Source of the DNA: Agreia bicolorata
GTDB lineage: Bacteria; Actinomycetota; Actinomycetes; Actinomycetales; Microbacteriaceae
Direction of reading: 5' to 3'
DNA length: 64,000 bases
NCBI RefSeq assembly: GCF_000938265.1
Contig: NZ_JYFC01000005.1
Span: 1-64,000 of the forward strand
How positions within the stretch are numbered: the first letter of the stretch is position 1; each line of letters opens with the position of its first letter. Positions 26,929 to 35,214 of the stretch are shown here, piece after piece. Below the pieces are notes generated by a model. The model had not been told where the DNA came from. It did not search any database and saw nothing but the letters and a program-made list of their open reading frames with translations. Made by a program: the position numbers and the translations under genes.

Positions 26929-27611
26929 CGGTCGACGGGCCATGTGATCCACAGAGCTCGCCCGACCACGTTCTTGATCGGCACGAAGCCCTTGCCGGGC
27001 TGGTCTTGATTGAACCGCGAGTCCTTGGAGTTGTAGCGGTTGTCGCCCATGACCCAGAGCGACCCCTCGGGCACGGTCACGTCGAACGAGACTGCGGAGG
27101 CGGCGGTCTGACCCTCGGGCAACTTGATGTAGGGCTCGTCGAGCGGAACGCCGTTGACTGACATCTGGCCGAGAGCATTGCAGCAGGTGACGTGATCGCC
27201 GGGCAGGCCGATGACACGTTTGATGAGGTGGTCGTTGGCATCGCTCGCCGTGAGGCCCACCGTCTCGAGAACCCAGTCGAGGGCGGCCTGAACCGGCGGC
27301 TTCTCGGGTTCGATCGTGGCGGGCAGCCATCCGCCCGGATCAGCGAAGACCACGACATCGCCGCGTTCGATCGGCATCAACCCGGGTTCGAGCTGGTTGA
27401 CCAGAATGCGGTCGTTGATCTGAAGCGTGTTCTCCATCGACCCAGACGGGATGTAGAACGACCTCACAAGGAAGGTCTTGATCAGCACCGACGCCAGCAC
27501 GGCGACGAGGAAGATGATGAGGATGTCGCGCAGGAACAGCAGTGCACTGCGCTGCTTGCGCGAATTCTTGTGCCGGCGTGACGTACGCGATGGCATGGTC
27601 GTTTCTGTCAT
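26865..27611 (-). CDS. lepB: Signal peptidase I
   Basis: LepB cleaves signal peptides outside the membrane. The 248-residue protein has a basic N-terminus, one membrane helix (FLRDILIIFLVAVLASVLIKTFL), the catalytic Ser box IPSGSMENTL, the catalytic Lys in LIKRVIGLPGDHV, and the MGDNRYNSKDSR box near the end. ATG 27611 is used; AGGCGG lies 5 nt upstream. That site is in the 3' arm of a hairpin, immediately after a 7-codon leader frame. Confidence 0.96.
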   Translation of the reverse strand: MTETTMPSRTSRRHKNSRKQRSALLFLRDILIIFLVAVLASVLIKTFLVRSFYIPSGSMENTLQINDRILVNQLEPGLMPIERGDVVVFADPGGWLPATIEPEKPPVQAALDWVLETVGLTASDANDHLIKRVIGLPGDHVTCCNALGQMSVNGVPLDEPYIKLPEGQTAASAVSFDVTVPEGSLWVMGDNRYNSKDSRFNQDQPGKGFVPIKNVVGRALWITWPVDRWTFLDNYSDVFAGVESEGSK

Positions 27612-27635
27612 TTAACCGCCTGAGCTCCCTGCCAT
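27612..27635 (-). other. Candidate 7-codon leader ORF abutting lepB
   Basis: ATG GCA GGG AGC TCA GGC GGT TAA reads MAGSSGG and stops directly before the lepB ATG with no gap. Its start lies in the hairpin loop and its codons form the 3' arm. Translation of it could open the hairpin and deliver ribosomes to lepB by reinitiation. It has no obvious ribosome-binding site, so this is only a candidate. Confidence 0.3.
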
Positions 27636-27656
27636 TTTATGGGCAGGGAGCTCAGG
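27619..27656 (-). terminator. Strong hairpin between rplS and lepB
   Basis: CCTGAGCTCCCTGCC (27619-27633) pairs perfectly with GGCAGGGAGCTCAGG (27642-27656) around an A/T-rich loop. It looks like a terminator or attenuator of rplS, but it lacks a U tract and its 3' arm on the minus strand runs into the lepB ribosome-binding region. A second, weaker hairpin lies just before it. Confidence 0.65.
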
Positions 27657-27661
27657 GATGT

Positions 27662-27701
27662 GAATCGAAAGACTGACGGAGTTTCGGCTGTCAGGCGATT
27701 C
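27662..27701 (-). other. Second hairpin downstream of rplS
   Basis: Nested inverted repeats GAATCG/CGATTC (27662-27667 and 27696-27701) and CTGAC/GTCAG inside them lie directly after the rplS stop. Together with the hairpin at 27619-27656 they form a double stem-loop between rplS and lepB. Confidence 0.5.
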
Positions 27702-27712
27702 GAAGGCGAAAG

Positions 27713-28063
27713 CTACGCGTCGCGCTTCTCTTTGATCTTGGCCTTCTTGCCGCGGAGGGCACGCAGGTAGTAGAGCTTCGCGCGACGAACGTCACCGCGG
27801 GTGACGACCTCGATGTGGTCGATGACCGGCGAGTGAACCGGGAAGGTGCGCTCGACGCCGACCTGGAAGCTGACCTTGCGCACGCAGAACGTCTCGCGAA
27901 CGCCCTCGCCCGAGCGGCCGATGACGACGCCCTGGAAGACCTGGATACGCGAGCGCGTACCTTCAACGATGTTGACGTGCACCTTGACGTTGTCGCCGGC
28001 GCGGAACTCGGGGATGTCGCTACGCAGCGATGCCGCGTCGACGAAATCGAGAATGTGGCTCAT
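27713..28063 (-). CDS. rplS: 50S ribosomal protein L19
   Basis: The 116-residue protein is full length and typical: [50 protein letters not shown], and the basic end [22 protein letters not shown]. It is normally next to trmD; here about 4.7 kb of other genes lie between them. Confidence 0.98.
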   Translation of the reverse strand: MSHILDFVDAASLRSDIPEFRAGDNVKVHVNIVEGTRSRIQVFQGVVIGRSGEGVRETFCVRKVSFQVGVERTFPVHSPVIDHIEVVTRGDVRRAKLYYLRALRGKKAKIKEKRDA

Positions 28064-28215
28064 GATGGTGATTCGCTCTCTGCAACCGCCACAGGTCGAC
28101 TACGGGGTAAAAGAAGTGTGAGTTTCGGTGCCATCGTTTATCGCAGACTCCCCTGTGGCAGAGTCGGGCCGAGGCACAATCGTTTATTCTGCCACACGCG
28201 GCGCCCGGGCCACAA
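28064..28215. other. rplS upstream region with inverted repeat
   Basis: The 152-bp gap contains a 9-bp perfect inverted repeat, TGTGGCAGA (28154-28162) and TCTGCCACA (28188-28196). The octamer cgtttatt/cgtttatc occurs beside both arms. It could be the terminator of the membrane-protein gene or part of the rplS leader; no convincing promoter was found. Confidence 0.4.
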
Positions 28216-28719
28216 TCAGTGGGTGTCGCGGCTCGTCTCGATCACGATGTACTCGCCATCGTTCCGGATGCCCGCGGGCACCTGGTTGGGGCGGAATCCG
28301 GCACCCGGGGTGGTCTGCGGCACCTCGAACGAGGCGAACGCATCCTGCACCCGCTTGCGGGCCTCGACAAAGAACTGCCACACCGCGGCCCAGAATCCTG
28401 CGATGACAGCCACGATGAGAACAACGGAGGCGGCTGTCGATGCCGCCGTGTTGAGGCCCAGTGTGATCGCCGACGCAGCGATCACGGTGAGCACCGCGAC
28501 GTCGATCCACGAGACGCGCTTCGACGCACGAACGCCCGGCCGCGCGTAGACGATGCCGGCGATGGCGGCGAGCGCCACGAACAGCACGATGCTGGCGAGA
28601 AGCACGCCCAGTGTCTCCCACGCGCCTCCCCCGAAGACCGCGCTGCCGACGAGTAACCACGCCGGCAGAAGAACGGCCGCGGGGAACAGAACAGAGTAGA
28701 AAGCCCGACGAATCATCAC
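28216..28719 (-). CDS. Small multi-pass membrane protein of unknown function
   Basis: The 167-residue protein has four predicted membrane helices (about residues 7-27, 36-59, 70-90 and 97-115) followed by a hydrophilic C-terminal tail ending in a beta-like stretch (NDGEYIVIETSRDTH). I do not recognise a characterised family. It is divergent from map across 84 bp and precedes rplS on the minus strand. Confidence 0.75.
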   Translation of the reverse strand: MMIRRAFYSVLFPAAVLLPAWLLVGSAVFGGGAWETLGVLLASIVLFVALAAIAGIVYARPGVRASKRVSWIDVAVLTVIAASAITLGLNTAASTAASVVLIVAVIAGFWAAVWQFFVEARKRVQDAFASFEVPQTTPGAGFRPNQVPAGIRNDGEYIVIETSRDTH

Positions 28720-28803
28720 ATATTCAGGCTAGGCGCGACAGCTCGGGAATTGGCTGGGATCATGTGCGCCCCGGGCGAACACGACAGCGGGCAGAATAGA
28801 GGC

Positions 28804-29571
28804 ATGATCGAGTTGCGCACGCCCACAGAAATCGACGAGATGCGGGCAGCGGGGCGCTTCGTCGCCGACGTGCTGACCGAGCTGAAGTCCAGGGCTGCCG
28901 TCGGCATGAACCTGCTCAAGCTCGATGCGATCGCCCACGAGATGATCCGGTCACGTGGTGCCGAGTCGTGCTACATCGACTACCACCCGTCTTTCGGCGC
29001 CAGCCCCTTCGGAAAAGTGTTGTGCACGTCGGTCAACGATGCCGTGCTGCACGGCCTCCCTCACGACTACGTTCTTCGCGACGGCGATCTGGTGAGTCTC
29101 GACTTCGCCGCATCCGTCGACGGCTGGGTAGCGGATTCCGCCGTGTCGATCGTGGTCGGAACGCCTCGCCCAGAAGACCTGCGGGTCATCGAGACGACTG
29201 AACGCGCCTTGGAGGCAGGCATCGCGGCGGCCCGCCCAGGAGGACGCCTCGGCGACATCTCCGCGGCGATCGGCCAGATCGCGGCCGAGGCCGGTTACCT
29301 GGTGAACACCGACTTCGGCGGTCACGGAGTCGGCCGCACGATGCACGGCGACCCGCACGTTCCGAACAGCGGCCGGCCCAACAGGGGCCTCCCCCTGCGC
29401 GCGGGTCTGGTCATCGCTATCGAGCCCTGGTTCCTCGAGACGACAGACAAGATCGTCACCGACAAGGATGGCTGGACTCTGCGCAGCGCCGACGGATCTC
29501 GGGGCGCGCACTCGGAGCACACCGTGGCCATCACCGAGGATGGCCCGGTCATTCTGACCGCCCGCTCCTAG
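28804..29571 (+). CDS. map: Methionine aminopeptidase, type I
   Basis: Map removes the initiator methionine from new proteins. The 255-residue type I enzyme has the metal ligands of the pita-bread fold: DLVSLDFAASVDGWVADSA (first Asp pair), GHGVGRTMHGDPHVPN (His), IEPWF and HSEHTVAIT (Glu residues). ATG 28804 starts the usual N-terminus (IELRTPTEIDEMRAAGRFVADVL); a CAGAAT element 6 nt before it suggests a leaderless message. Confidence 0.96.
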   Translation: MIELRTPTEIDEMRAAGRFVADVLTELKSRAAVGMNLLKLDAIAHEMIRSRGAESCYIDYHPSFGASPFGKVLCTSVNDAVLHGLPHDYVLRDGDLVSLDFAASVDGWVADSAVSIVVGTPRPEDLRVIETTERALEAGIAAARPGGRLGDISAAIGQIAAEAGYLVNTDFGGHGVGRTMHGDPHVPNSGRPNRGLPLRAGLVIAIEPWFLETTDKIVTDKDGWTLRSADGSRGAHSEHTVAITEDGPVILTARS

Positions 29572-29586
29572 CCGGCCGCACCCGAC

Positions 29587-30324
29587 TCAGTCGACGAGTT
29601 CGAAAGCGGAGAGCCCGCCGACGTAGGCCTTCGGCAGCGGACGAGCGAATTCGTCTCGTCGCGATGTGGAGTAGCCGAGGGTGACGAGCGATTCGACGAG
29701 CTTCGTCGCCGCGCTCACCCCGTCGATAACGGGAACGCCGACCTCCTGGGAGATGTAGCTGCACAGATCGGCCATCCCCGCGCATCCGAGCACGATCGAA
29801 TCGGCCTTGTCGCGCTCGACCGTCTGCCGACACAGCTCGATGATCACCCGCGCGGCTCCGGTCGACGGGTCGTCGAGGGCGAGAACGGGGATGTCGCAGG
29901 CGTACACCCCCACGCACCGATCGGCGAAACCGTAGTGCCGCACCAGATCATGAGCTCGCCCCACCGTTCGCGACAGCGAGGTGACGACGCTGAAGCTCCG
30001 GCCCACCAAGGTGGCCGCGTGCATCGCCGCCTCAGCGATTCCGACGACCGGGCCGCCCGCGAGCTCGCGAGCGGCATCCAACCCCGGGTCGCCGAAGCAG
30101 GCGATGACATACCCGTCAGACCCCGCCCGCTCGCCCTCCGCGATCTCGTGAAGCAGACCGGGAACCGAGAGCGCCTCGTCGTAGTGGCTCTCGATCGACG
30201 CCGGCCCCATCGACGGGTTCACGGCGCTGATGCGCGTTCCGGGCCCGGCCACCCCCCGGGCGCACGATCCGATCATGTCGGTCATGGCCCGGGTGGTGTT
30301 CGGATTGATCACGGTGATGTGCAC
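29587..30324 (-). CDS. Asp/Glu/hydantoin racemase family protein
   Basis: The 245-residue protein matches the hydantoin-racemase branch of the family: ITVINPNTTRAMTDMI at the N-terminus, ACFGDPGLDAAREL with the first catalytic Cys, and VLGCAGMADL with the second. It probably interconverts enantiomers of a 5-substituted hydantoin or allantoin. GTG at 30324 is used because it starts the conserved beta strand. It lies 35 bp after the NCS1 permease stop and is likely co-transcribed. No hydantoinase or allantoinase gene is nearby. Confidence 0.85.
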   Translation of the reverse strand: MHITVINPNTTRAMTDMIGSCARGVAGPGTRISAVNPSMGPASIESHYDEALSVPGLLHEIAEGERAGSDGYVIACFGDPGLDAARELAGGPVVGIAEAAMHAATLVGRSFSVVTSLSRTVGRAHDLVRHYGFADRCVGVYACDIPVLALDDPSTGAARVIIELCRQTVERDKADSIVLGCAGMADLCSYISQEVGVPVIDGVSAATKLVESLVTLGYSTSRRDEFARPLPKAYVGGLSAFELVD

Positions 30325-30359
30325 GAGTGCGTGTCCGTTCGATGGTGCGGTGGGTGGTG

Positions 30360-31910
30360 TTACTGAATGACCGAAGCGGTCTCGTGCTCCTCGGCCGCCT
30401 GCATGCTGCGGGCCGCCTGGGGGTTGATCTTCTCGGCCAGCCAGTAGACGACGAGTCCGATTCCGCAGCCGATGAACCATGCATACGACGCGGCGCCCTG
30501 AAGCGCAGGGATGAACACGGTGCTGGCCGCGAGCACAGCCCCGACCGCCGTCGCGATGACCGCGTTGGGGTTGAAGCCCTTCTTGTACCAGTAGCGCCCC
30601 TTCTCGCTCATCGTGTAGAGGTCATCGACGTAGACCGTCTGCTTGCGCACGATGTAGTAGTCGCAGATCAGCACTCCGAACAGCGGGCCGATGAACGCGC
30701 CCAGCGTGTCGAGCGTGTAGTGGATGATCTCCGGGCTCGAGTAGAGGTTCCACGGCGTGATGAGCACGCTTCCGACGGCGGCGATCATGCCGCCCATACG
30801 CCACGAGATCTTCTGCGGGGCCACGTTCGAGAAGTCGAACGCCGGCGATACGAAGTTCGCCACGATGTTGATTCCCACCGTCGCGATGGCGAAGGTGAGC
30901 GCGCCGAGGATGATCGCGTACACATTGTCGATGCGGGCGACGGTCTCGATCGGGTCAGTGATGAGCGTGCCGAACACCGGCACGGTGGCGGATGCGCAGA
31001 TCACGACGAGCAGGGAGAAGACGAGGAAGTTGAGTGGCAGACCGAGGAGGTTTCCGCGCTTGACCGCCTTGTACGACTTGCCGTAGCGAGAGAAGTCGCC
31101 GAAGTTCAGCATCGGGCCGGAGAAGTATGACACCACGAGCGCGATGGCGCCGAGCATGACGGGAACAGCGTCCCAGCCCTGGAACTTCACCGAGCCCAGA
31201 TTCAGGTCGATGTTCTCCCAGCCCGCCTGCGACACGAGGTAGACGGCGAGAATGATCATCACGACATAGACCGCGGGTCCACAGAAGTCGATGAACTTGC
31301 GGATCGACTCCATACCCCGCCAGAACACGAAGGCCTGCGCGACCCAGAGAATGAGGAAGGCGATCCAGCCGAGCAGTGACAGGCCTGCGAAACCGACGGT
31401 GTCGGCATCCGCGATGCCCGCGAGATCGGGCCAGAGTTTCAGGGCCACGACGACCAGCGCCGCCGACGCGAGATAGGTCTGGATGCCGTACCAGGCCACC
31501 GCGATCAGGCCGCGGATGATCGCGGGGATGTTGGCGCCGAGCACACCGAATACGGTGCGCGAGATCACCGGATAGGGAACGCCCGACTGCTGACTCGGCT
31601 TGGCGACGAGATTGCAGAGGAAGTAGACGATCGTGATGCCGACGAGAAGGGCGATCAGCACCTGCCAGCTCGCGAGCCCCAGCGCGAACAGGCTGCCCGC
31701 GGTGACGTAGCCGCCGACGCTGTGCACGTCGGACATCCAGAAGGCGAAGAAGTTGTAGGCACTCCAGGTCTGCTTCTTGAGCGGCGCAAGATCTTCGTTG
31801 CTGAGGCGTGGATCGTGGAACGCCTCGACGACGCCGCTGCCCGTCGGCAGTCCTGCAGCCTCGAGCACGTCGCCGGGTTTCTCCCCAGGCGGGTTGACGA
31901 CCTCGGTCAT
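30360..31910 (-). CDS. NCS1-family nucleobase/hydantoin:cation symporter
   Basis: The 516-residue protein has about 12 membrane helices with NCS1 hallmarks: WSAYNFFAFWMSDVHSVGGYVTAGSLFALGL in helix 1, GVPYPVISRTVFG, a WYGIQTYL stretch, and PMLNFGDFSRYGKSYKAVKRGN. Relatives transport allantoin, uracil, cytosine or hydantoins with Na+ or H+. The neighbouring racemase gene suggests a hydantoin or allantoin substrate. It is divergent from an XRE-cupin regulator that probably controls it. Confidence 0.92.
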   Translation of the reverse strand: MTEVVNPPGEKPGDVLEAAGLPTGSGVVEAFHDPRLSNEDLAPLKKQTWSAYNFFAFWMSDVHSVGGYVTAGSLFALGLASWQVLIALLVGITIVYFLCNLVAKPSQQSGVPYPVISRTVFGVLGANIPAIIRGLIAVAWYGIQTYLASAALVVVALKLWPDLAGIADADTVGFAGLSLLGWIAFLILWVAQAFVFWRGMESIRKFIDFCGPAVYVVMIILAVYLVSQAGWENIDLNLGSVKFQGWDAVPVMLGAIALVVSYFSGPMLNFGDFSRYGKSYKAVKRGNLLGLPLNFLVFSLLVVICASATVPVFGTLITDPIETVARIDNVYAIILGALTFAIATVGINIVANFVSPAFDFSNVAPQKISWRMGGMIAAVGSVLITPWNLYSSPEIIHYTLDTLGAFIGPLFGVLICDYYIVRKQTVYVDDLYTMSEKGRYWYKKGFNPNAVIATAVGAVLAASTVFIPALQGAASYAWFIGCGIGLVVYWLAEKINPQAARSMQAAEEHETASVIQ

Positions 31911-32066
31911 GGAATTCTCCGGTTTCTCATCAGTGGTGCGACAGTGTGGTTGGAGGGTGACAGTCGGTGGATCATTCGATTCGATCCACGTTCCCTAATC
32001 GGCAGCTCCTCAGGGCTCCGTCAGTGCTCATAAAGCTATTGCTTAACACTTGCCCTGCGATTTCGT

Positions 32067-32079
32067 GCCTGTTACAGGC
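32067..32079. promoter_or_regulatory. Candidate operator palindrome
   Basis: GCCTGTTACAGGC is a perfect 13-bp palindrome about a central T, in the 185-bp space between the NCS1 permease and the divergent XRE-cupin gene, 17 bp before the regulator start. It is the best candidate binding site for that regulator. Confidence 0.45.
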
Positions 32080-32095
32080 GTGTGACAATTGACGA

Positions 32096-32761
32096 GTGGA
32101 GAACGTGCTCGAGCCCGGAGACGAGGCGGCCCTGAGCGCGAATGAATCCCTCGGTCGACGGCTTCGCGAGCTTCGCACCCAGTCCGGGCTGTCACTGAGA
32201 GCCCTCGCCCGCTCACTCGACATCTCCGCAAGCGCCGTGTCCCAGATCGAGACGGGCGTGATGGTGCCGTCGGTGAACCGCCTCATCGCGATCGTCACCG
32301 CACTGGGCGTGCCCCTGTCAGCGGCCTTCGAGGCCCCCGGAGCGGAACCAGCGGCAGCATCCACAGCCGCCGCGACTCTCGGCGACCGTCTCGCCGGGCT
32401 CCCCGACCAGCCGGTCGAGGGCGACGGCTACGTCATCTCACGCGCCGGCCGTGTGCCCGACATGAATCTGGAGTCGGGCGTGGTCTACCGACGGCTCTCC
32501 CCCGGCCCCGTGCCCGGCCTCGAGGTCTTCGAGTCCACGTACCCGGCAGGGTCGACGGGCAGCGCCCACGGCGACCTCATCCGGCACGACGGCTTCGAGA
32601 TCGGCAGCATCACCTCTGGCACCCTCACGATCACCTTCGAAGGCGAAGACGTCGTTCTGACGGCCGGCGACTCGATCACCTTTCCCGCGACGAGACCTCA
32701 CCGACTGAGCAACCGATCAGGCGAGCCCTGCGTCGCCGTCTGGCTGATCGTTCACTCGTAG
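32096..32761 (+). CDS. XRE-family regulator with C-terminal cupin
   Basis: The 221-residue protein has a helix-turn-helix domain ([35 protein letters not shown], residues 18-55) and a C-terminal cupin barrel (about 145-220; [18 protein letters not shown] and [12 protein letters not shown]) that would bind a small effector. Regulators of this form often sit next to transport or amine/nucleobase catabolism genes; here it is divergent from the NCS1 permease and racemase. Its 3' end overlaps trmD by 45 bp on the opposite strand. Start is GTG. Confidence 0.88.
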   Translation: MENVLEPGDEAALSANESLGRRLRELRTQSGLSLRALARSLDISASAVSQIETGVMVPSVNRLIAIVTALGVPLSAAFEAPGAEPAAASTAAATLGDRLAGLPDQPVEGDGYVISRAGRVPDMNLESGVVYRRLSPGPVPGLEVFESTYPAGSTGSAHGDLIRHDGFEIGSITSGTLTITFEGEDVVLTAGDSITFPATRPHRLSNRSGEPCVAVWLIVHS

Positions 32762-33448
32762 AAGGTCGGGCCGAACGCGCGCGGTGCGTTCGAGCTGCTG
32801 CTCATGTCTCCACTGGGCGATCAGGCGATGATTGCCGCTCAGCAGCACGGGCGGCACTTCCCTGCCCCTCCACTCCGCCGGCTTCGTGTAGCTCGGATAC
32901 TCGAGGAGTCCGTCTTCGTGCGACTCTTCGACCAGGCTCTCGGGGTTTCCTACCACGCCCGGAATGAGCCGGCCGATCGCCTCGATCATGGCCATGACGG
33001 CAACTTCGCCGCCGTTCAGCACGTAGTCGCCGAGGCTCACCAGGCGAACCTCGGCCCTGGCGGCCGTGTCGTCGAACACCCGCTGATCTATGCCCTCGTA
33101 CCGACCGCATCCGAAAATCAGGTGTTCTCGGGTCGACAGCTCACGCGCCATTTTCTGTGTGAACACCTCGCCGGCCGGCGAGGGAAAGATCACGAGCGGG
33201 GCACCGGATGCCGTGGGCTCGGCATCGAGGATCGCGTCGAGCGCTTCTCCCCACGGCTCGGGCTTCATCACCATGCCTGCGCCTCCGCCGAAAGGGGTGT
33301 CGTCGACCTTGCGATGCCTGTCGTGGGTGTGGTCGCGCAGATCATGAACGCCGAGCTCGATTAGGCCGGACTGGCGGGCCTTGCCGAGCAGAGAGATGTC
33401 GAGCGCGTCGAAGAAGCTCGGGAAGATCGAGACGATGTCGATACGCAT
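32717..33448 (-). CDS. trmD: tRNA (guanine-N1)-methyltransferase
   Basis: TrmD methylates G37 of tRNAs reading CNN codons. The 243-residue SPOUT enzyme shows [44 protein letters not shown] (trefoil-knot, SAM binding) and [20 protein letters not shown]. It follows the DUF559 gene rather than rimM, and its last 15 codons overlap the convergent XRE-cupin gene. Confidence 0.97.
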   Translation of the reverse strand: MRIDIVSIFPSFFDALDISLLGKARQSGLIELGVHDLRDHTHDRHRKVDDTPFGGGAGMVMKPEPWGEALDAILDAEPTASGAPLVIFPSPAGEVFTQKMARELSTREHLIFGCGRYEGIDQRVFDDTAARAEVRLVSLGDYVLNGGEVAVMAMIEAIGRLIPGVVGNPESLVEESHEDGLLEYPSYTKPAEWRGREVPPVLLSGNHRLIAQWRHEQQLERTARVRPDLLRVNDQPDGDAGLA

Positions 33449-33522
33449 CCTGAAAGCCTATCTGTGTGCGCGCAGCGGACGGTGCCCTGAGCGAACGGAC
33501 GGAGGAGACGACATGCGCGACT

Positions 33523-34473
33523 CTATTTGGTGCGGATGCGCTGATCTCCGCCCGTTCCGATACTCGCGAGACCGGCACGGCGGTGCCGAGCGGCCCACAG
33601 ATGTTCCCGACGGGCCACAAGCGAGCGGATGACCTCCTCAATGAGCGCCCATTGGTTCATGACCTGTGCGTAGCTCACCCGAACCACAATGAACCCCTGA
33701 CGCAGAAGCTCCAGGTCGCGGCGTCTGTCTTCGGTGTAGGCGAGCGGGCCCGAGTGCCAGGCCTCCCCGTCGACCTCGAGCACCACGCGATCACCGACCA
33801 CCAGGTCGACGTGCCCCACGCGTTCAACGAAGACCTGGCTGCGATACGGAATTCCGTGCCGCCTCAAGCCAAGACGCGCTTTCGTCTCCAATCCGGACTG
33901 CGCCGCCGAGTCGGTGAGCGATACGAACGAACGAAACTTCTTGGGCAGGATCGCAGCCAGCTCCTCGAGTCGCTCGCGACTCAGCAGTTTCTTGTTGAGG
34001 ACTGAGTCGAGGCTGACGATCACGTTGTCGCGAGATTCACACTGGAAGAGATGCACGACGGCTGTCTCGAGCGAGTCGACAGGGCGTCCTGGATCGGGAA
34101 CCTCGAACCCGGTGACCGTGCGATGGATTCGAACGCCGCGACTACCGGGACGGCCCAGCGGAACGCGACGATCGTGAGGGGCGGAGAGATGCGTCGTGTG
34201 CTTGCCTACGCGAACATGCAGGAGCCGATCGTCGTCGCACCACACCCCGAGCGGCCGCAGAACAGATTGGCAGGTAAGGACGCCGCCCACTCGAACGGCC
34301 TGGACGATGTCGGCACGTGCTTTCGGCGACGCCACCCACCCCTGTCTCACCCGGAAGAGTCCACCCGAGCGAAGCTCACGGTCGATCTCTCTGAGCGATA
34401 TACCGCGGGTCTGGAGATAGGTCAGGGACGCGACGCCGCCTGACGAGGCTATGACGGTCTCAATATCTGCCAT
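33523..34473 (-). CDS. AbiEi-like N-domain / DUF559 (Vsr-like) nuclease-fold protein
   Basis: The 316-residue protein has an N-terminal winged-helix-like region (IETVIASSGGVASLTYLQTRGISLREIDRELRSGGLFRVRQGWV) of the kind found in AbiEi-type antitoxins. Its C-terminal half carries a DUF559 domain: VVGDRVVLEVDGEAWHSG, then RRRDLELLRQGFIVVRVSY, a PD-(D/E)xK arrangement related to very-short-patch repair endonucleases. Its biological role is unknown. It interrupts the usual rimM-trmD adjacency; the last codons contain a 16-nt sequence that recurs twice in the hairpin upstream. ATG 34473 is chosen; GTG 34488 would add five residues. Confidence 0.8.
   Translation of the reverse strand: MADIETVIASSGGVASLTYLQTRGISLREIDRELRSGGLFRVRQGWVASPKARADIVQAVRVGGVLTCQSVLRPLGVWCDDDRLLHVRVGKHTTHLSAPHDRRVPLGRPGSRGVRIHRTVTGFEVPDPGRPVDSLETAVVHLFQCESRDNVIVSLDSVLNKKLLSRERLEELAAILPKKFRSFVSLTDSAAQSGLETKARLGLRRHGIPYRSQVFVERVGHVDLVVGDRVVLEVDGEAWHSGPLAYTEDRRRDLELLRQGFIVVRVSYAQVMNQWALIEEVIRSLVARREHLWAARHRRAGLASIGTGGDQRIRTK
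33542..33557. repeat. 16-nt copy of the hairpin arm at the DUF559 gene end
   Basis: TGATCTCCGCCCGTTC here is identical to 34585-34600 and inverted relative to 34536-34551. On the minus strand it encodes the tail ...GTGGDQR of the DUF559 protein. No matching second arm is present locally, so this copy cannot form the hairpin. Confidence 0.75.
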
Positions 34474-34534
34474 ATGACGATGGTGCACGGCACGACAGCC
34501 CGGTTCAGGCGCATCGGCAAATCTGTGGAAAACA

Positions 34535-34601
34535 CGAACGGGCGGAGATCAGCACGTCCGACACGATATTCGCGTCGGACGGCGTGATCTCCGCCCGTTC
34601 G
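34535..34601. repeat. 67-nt long hairpin between rimM and the DUF559 gene
   Basis: CGAACGGGCGGAGATCA (34535-34551) is perfectly inverted at 34585-34601, with inner arms CGTCCGAC (34555-34562) and GTCGGACG (34574-34581), and a short CGA/TCG closing the loop. On the minus strand the downstream sequence is GTGTTTTCC, so it can act as the rimM terminator. The 16-nt core TGATCTCCGCCCGTTC also occurs at 33542-33557, at the other end of the DUF559 gene. Confidence 0.85.
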
Positions 34602-34611
34602 GGTGAAGCGC

Positions 34612-35214
34612 CTATTCGGCCAGGGCGTCCTCGTCCGAGGTTTCCTGTGAGGGAGCCTCGTCGTCGTCGGACTCCGGGAGCTCCTCGAGGAGGCCCGGCG
34701 GCGGCGTGATGGTCATCGTTCCCGCCGCGATGTCGACGGCCGGAACGATCGCCTTGACGAAGGGAACCAGCACCTCGCCGGATGCCTGTTCGATAACCAG
34801 AAGATCTTGTGCCGGCATGTGGTTGACCTGGCGCACGACACCGATCTTCTCGCCGTCGCGGATCACGTCGAGTCCGACGAGCTGGTGATCGAACCAGGCG
34901 TCTTCTTCGGCGGACTGCTCGTCGGAGTCCTGATCGATCCACAGGATCGCCTTGACAAGACCTTCAGCGGCCGTGCGGTCGGGCACGCCCTTGAAGAATC
35001 CGACGGCATGGCTGTTGAACCATTTGAGTTCGATGAGCTCGAGCGTCTTGCCGTGCCACGGAGACGATGTCGGAACCTGGAGGGTGAACACCGCACCCGG
35101 CACGAAGCGTCGTGCGGGGTCGTCGGTGAAGAGTTCCAGCTTGATCGCCCCCTTGAGCCCGTGGGCTTTCAGGAGGCGACCAACCCGGAGTTGCTGCGTC
35201 TCGTTCTTAGAAAT
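34612..35214 (-). CDS. rimM: Ribosome maturation factor RimM, apparent AUU start
   Basis: RimM helps assemble the 30S head by binding S19. From 35214 the frame reads SKNETQQLRVGRLLKAHGLKG then AIKLELFTDDPARRFVPGAVF, the conserved RimM N-terminal barrel, followed by the PRC-barrel part (QLVGLDVIRDGEKIGVVRQV) and an acidic tail, 200 residues in all. The first canonical start, GTG 35103, would remove 37 residues of that barrel. Upstream is an in-frame TAG, and between it and the conserved sequence only ATT (35214) and ATA (35220) are possible. GGTGG precedes the ATT. The start overlaps the khpA stop. Confidence 0.9.
   Translation of the reverse strand: MSKNETQQLRVGRLLKAHGLKGAIKLELFTDDPARRFVPGAVFTLQVPTSSPWHGKTLELIELKWFNSHAVGFFKGVPDRTAAEGLVKAILWIDQDSDEQSAEEDAWFDHQLVGLDVIRDGEKIGVVRQVNHMPAQDLLVIEQASGEVLVPFVKAIVPAVDIAAGTMTITPPPGLLEELPESDDDEAPSQETSDEDALAE

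Noticed and set aside
34612-35103. rimM beginning at GTG 35103
   Set aside because: It would delete 37 residues of the conserved RimM N-terminal barrel that are encoded intact in the same frame upstream.
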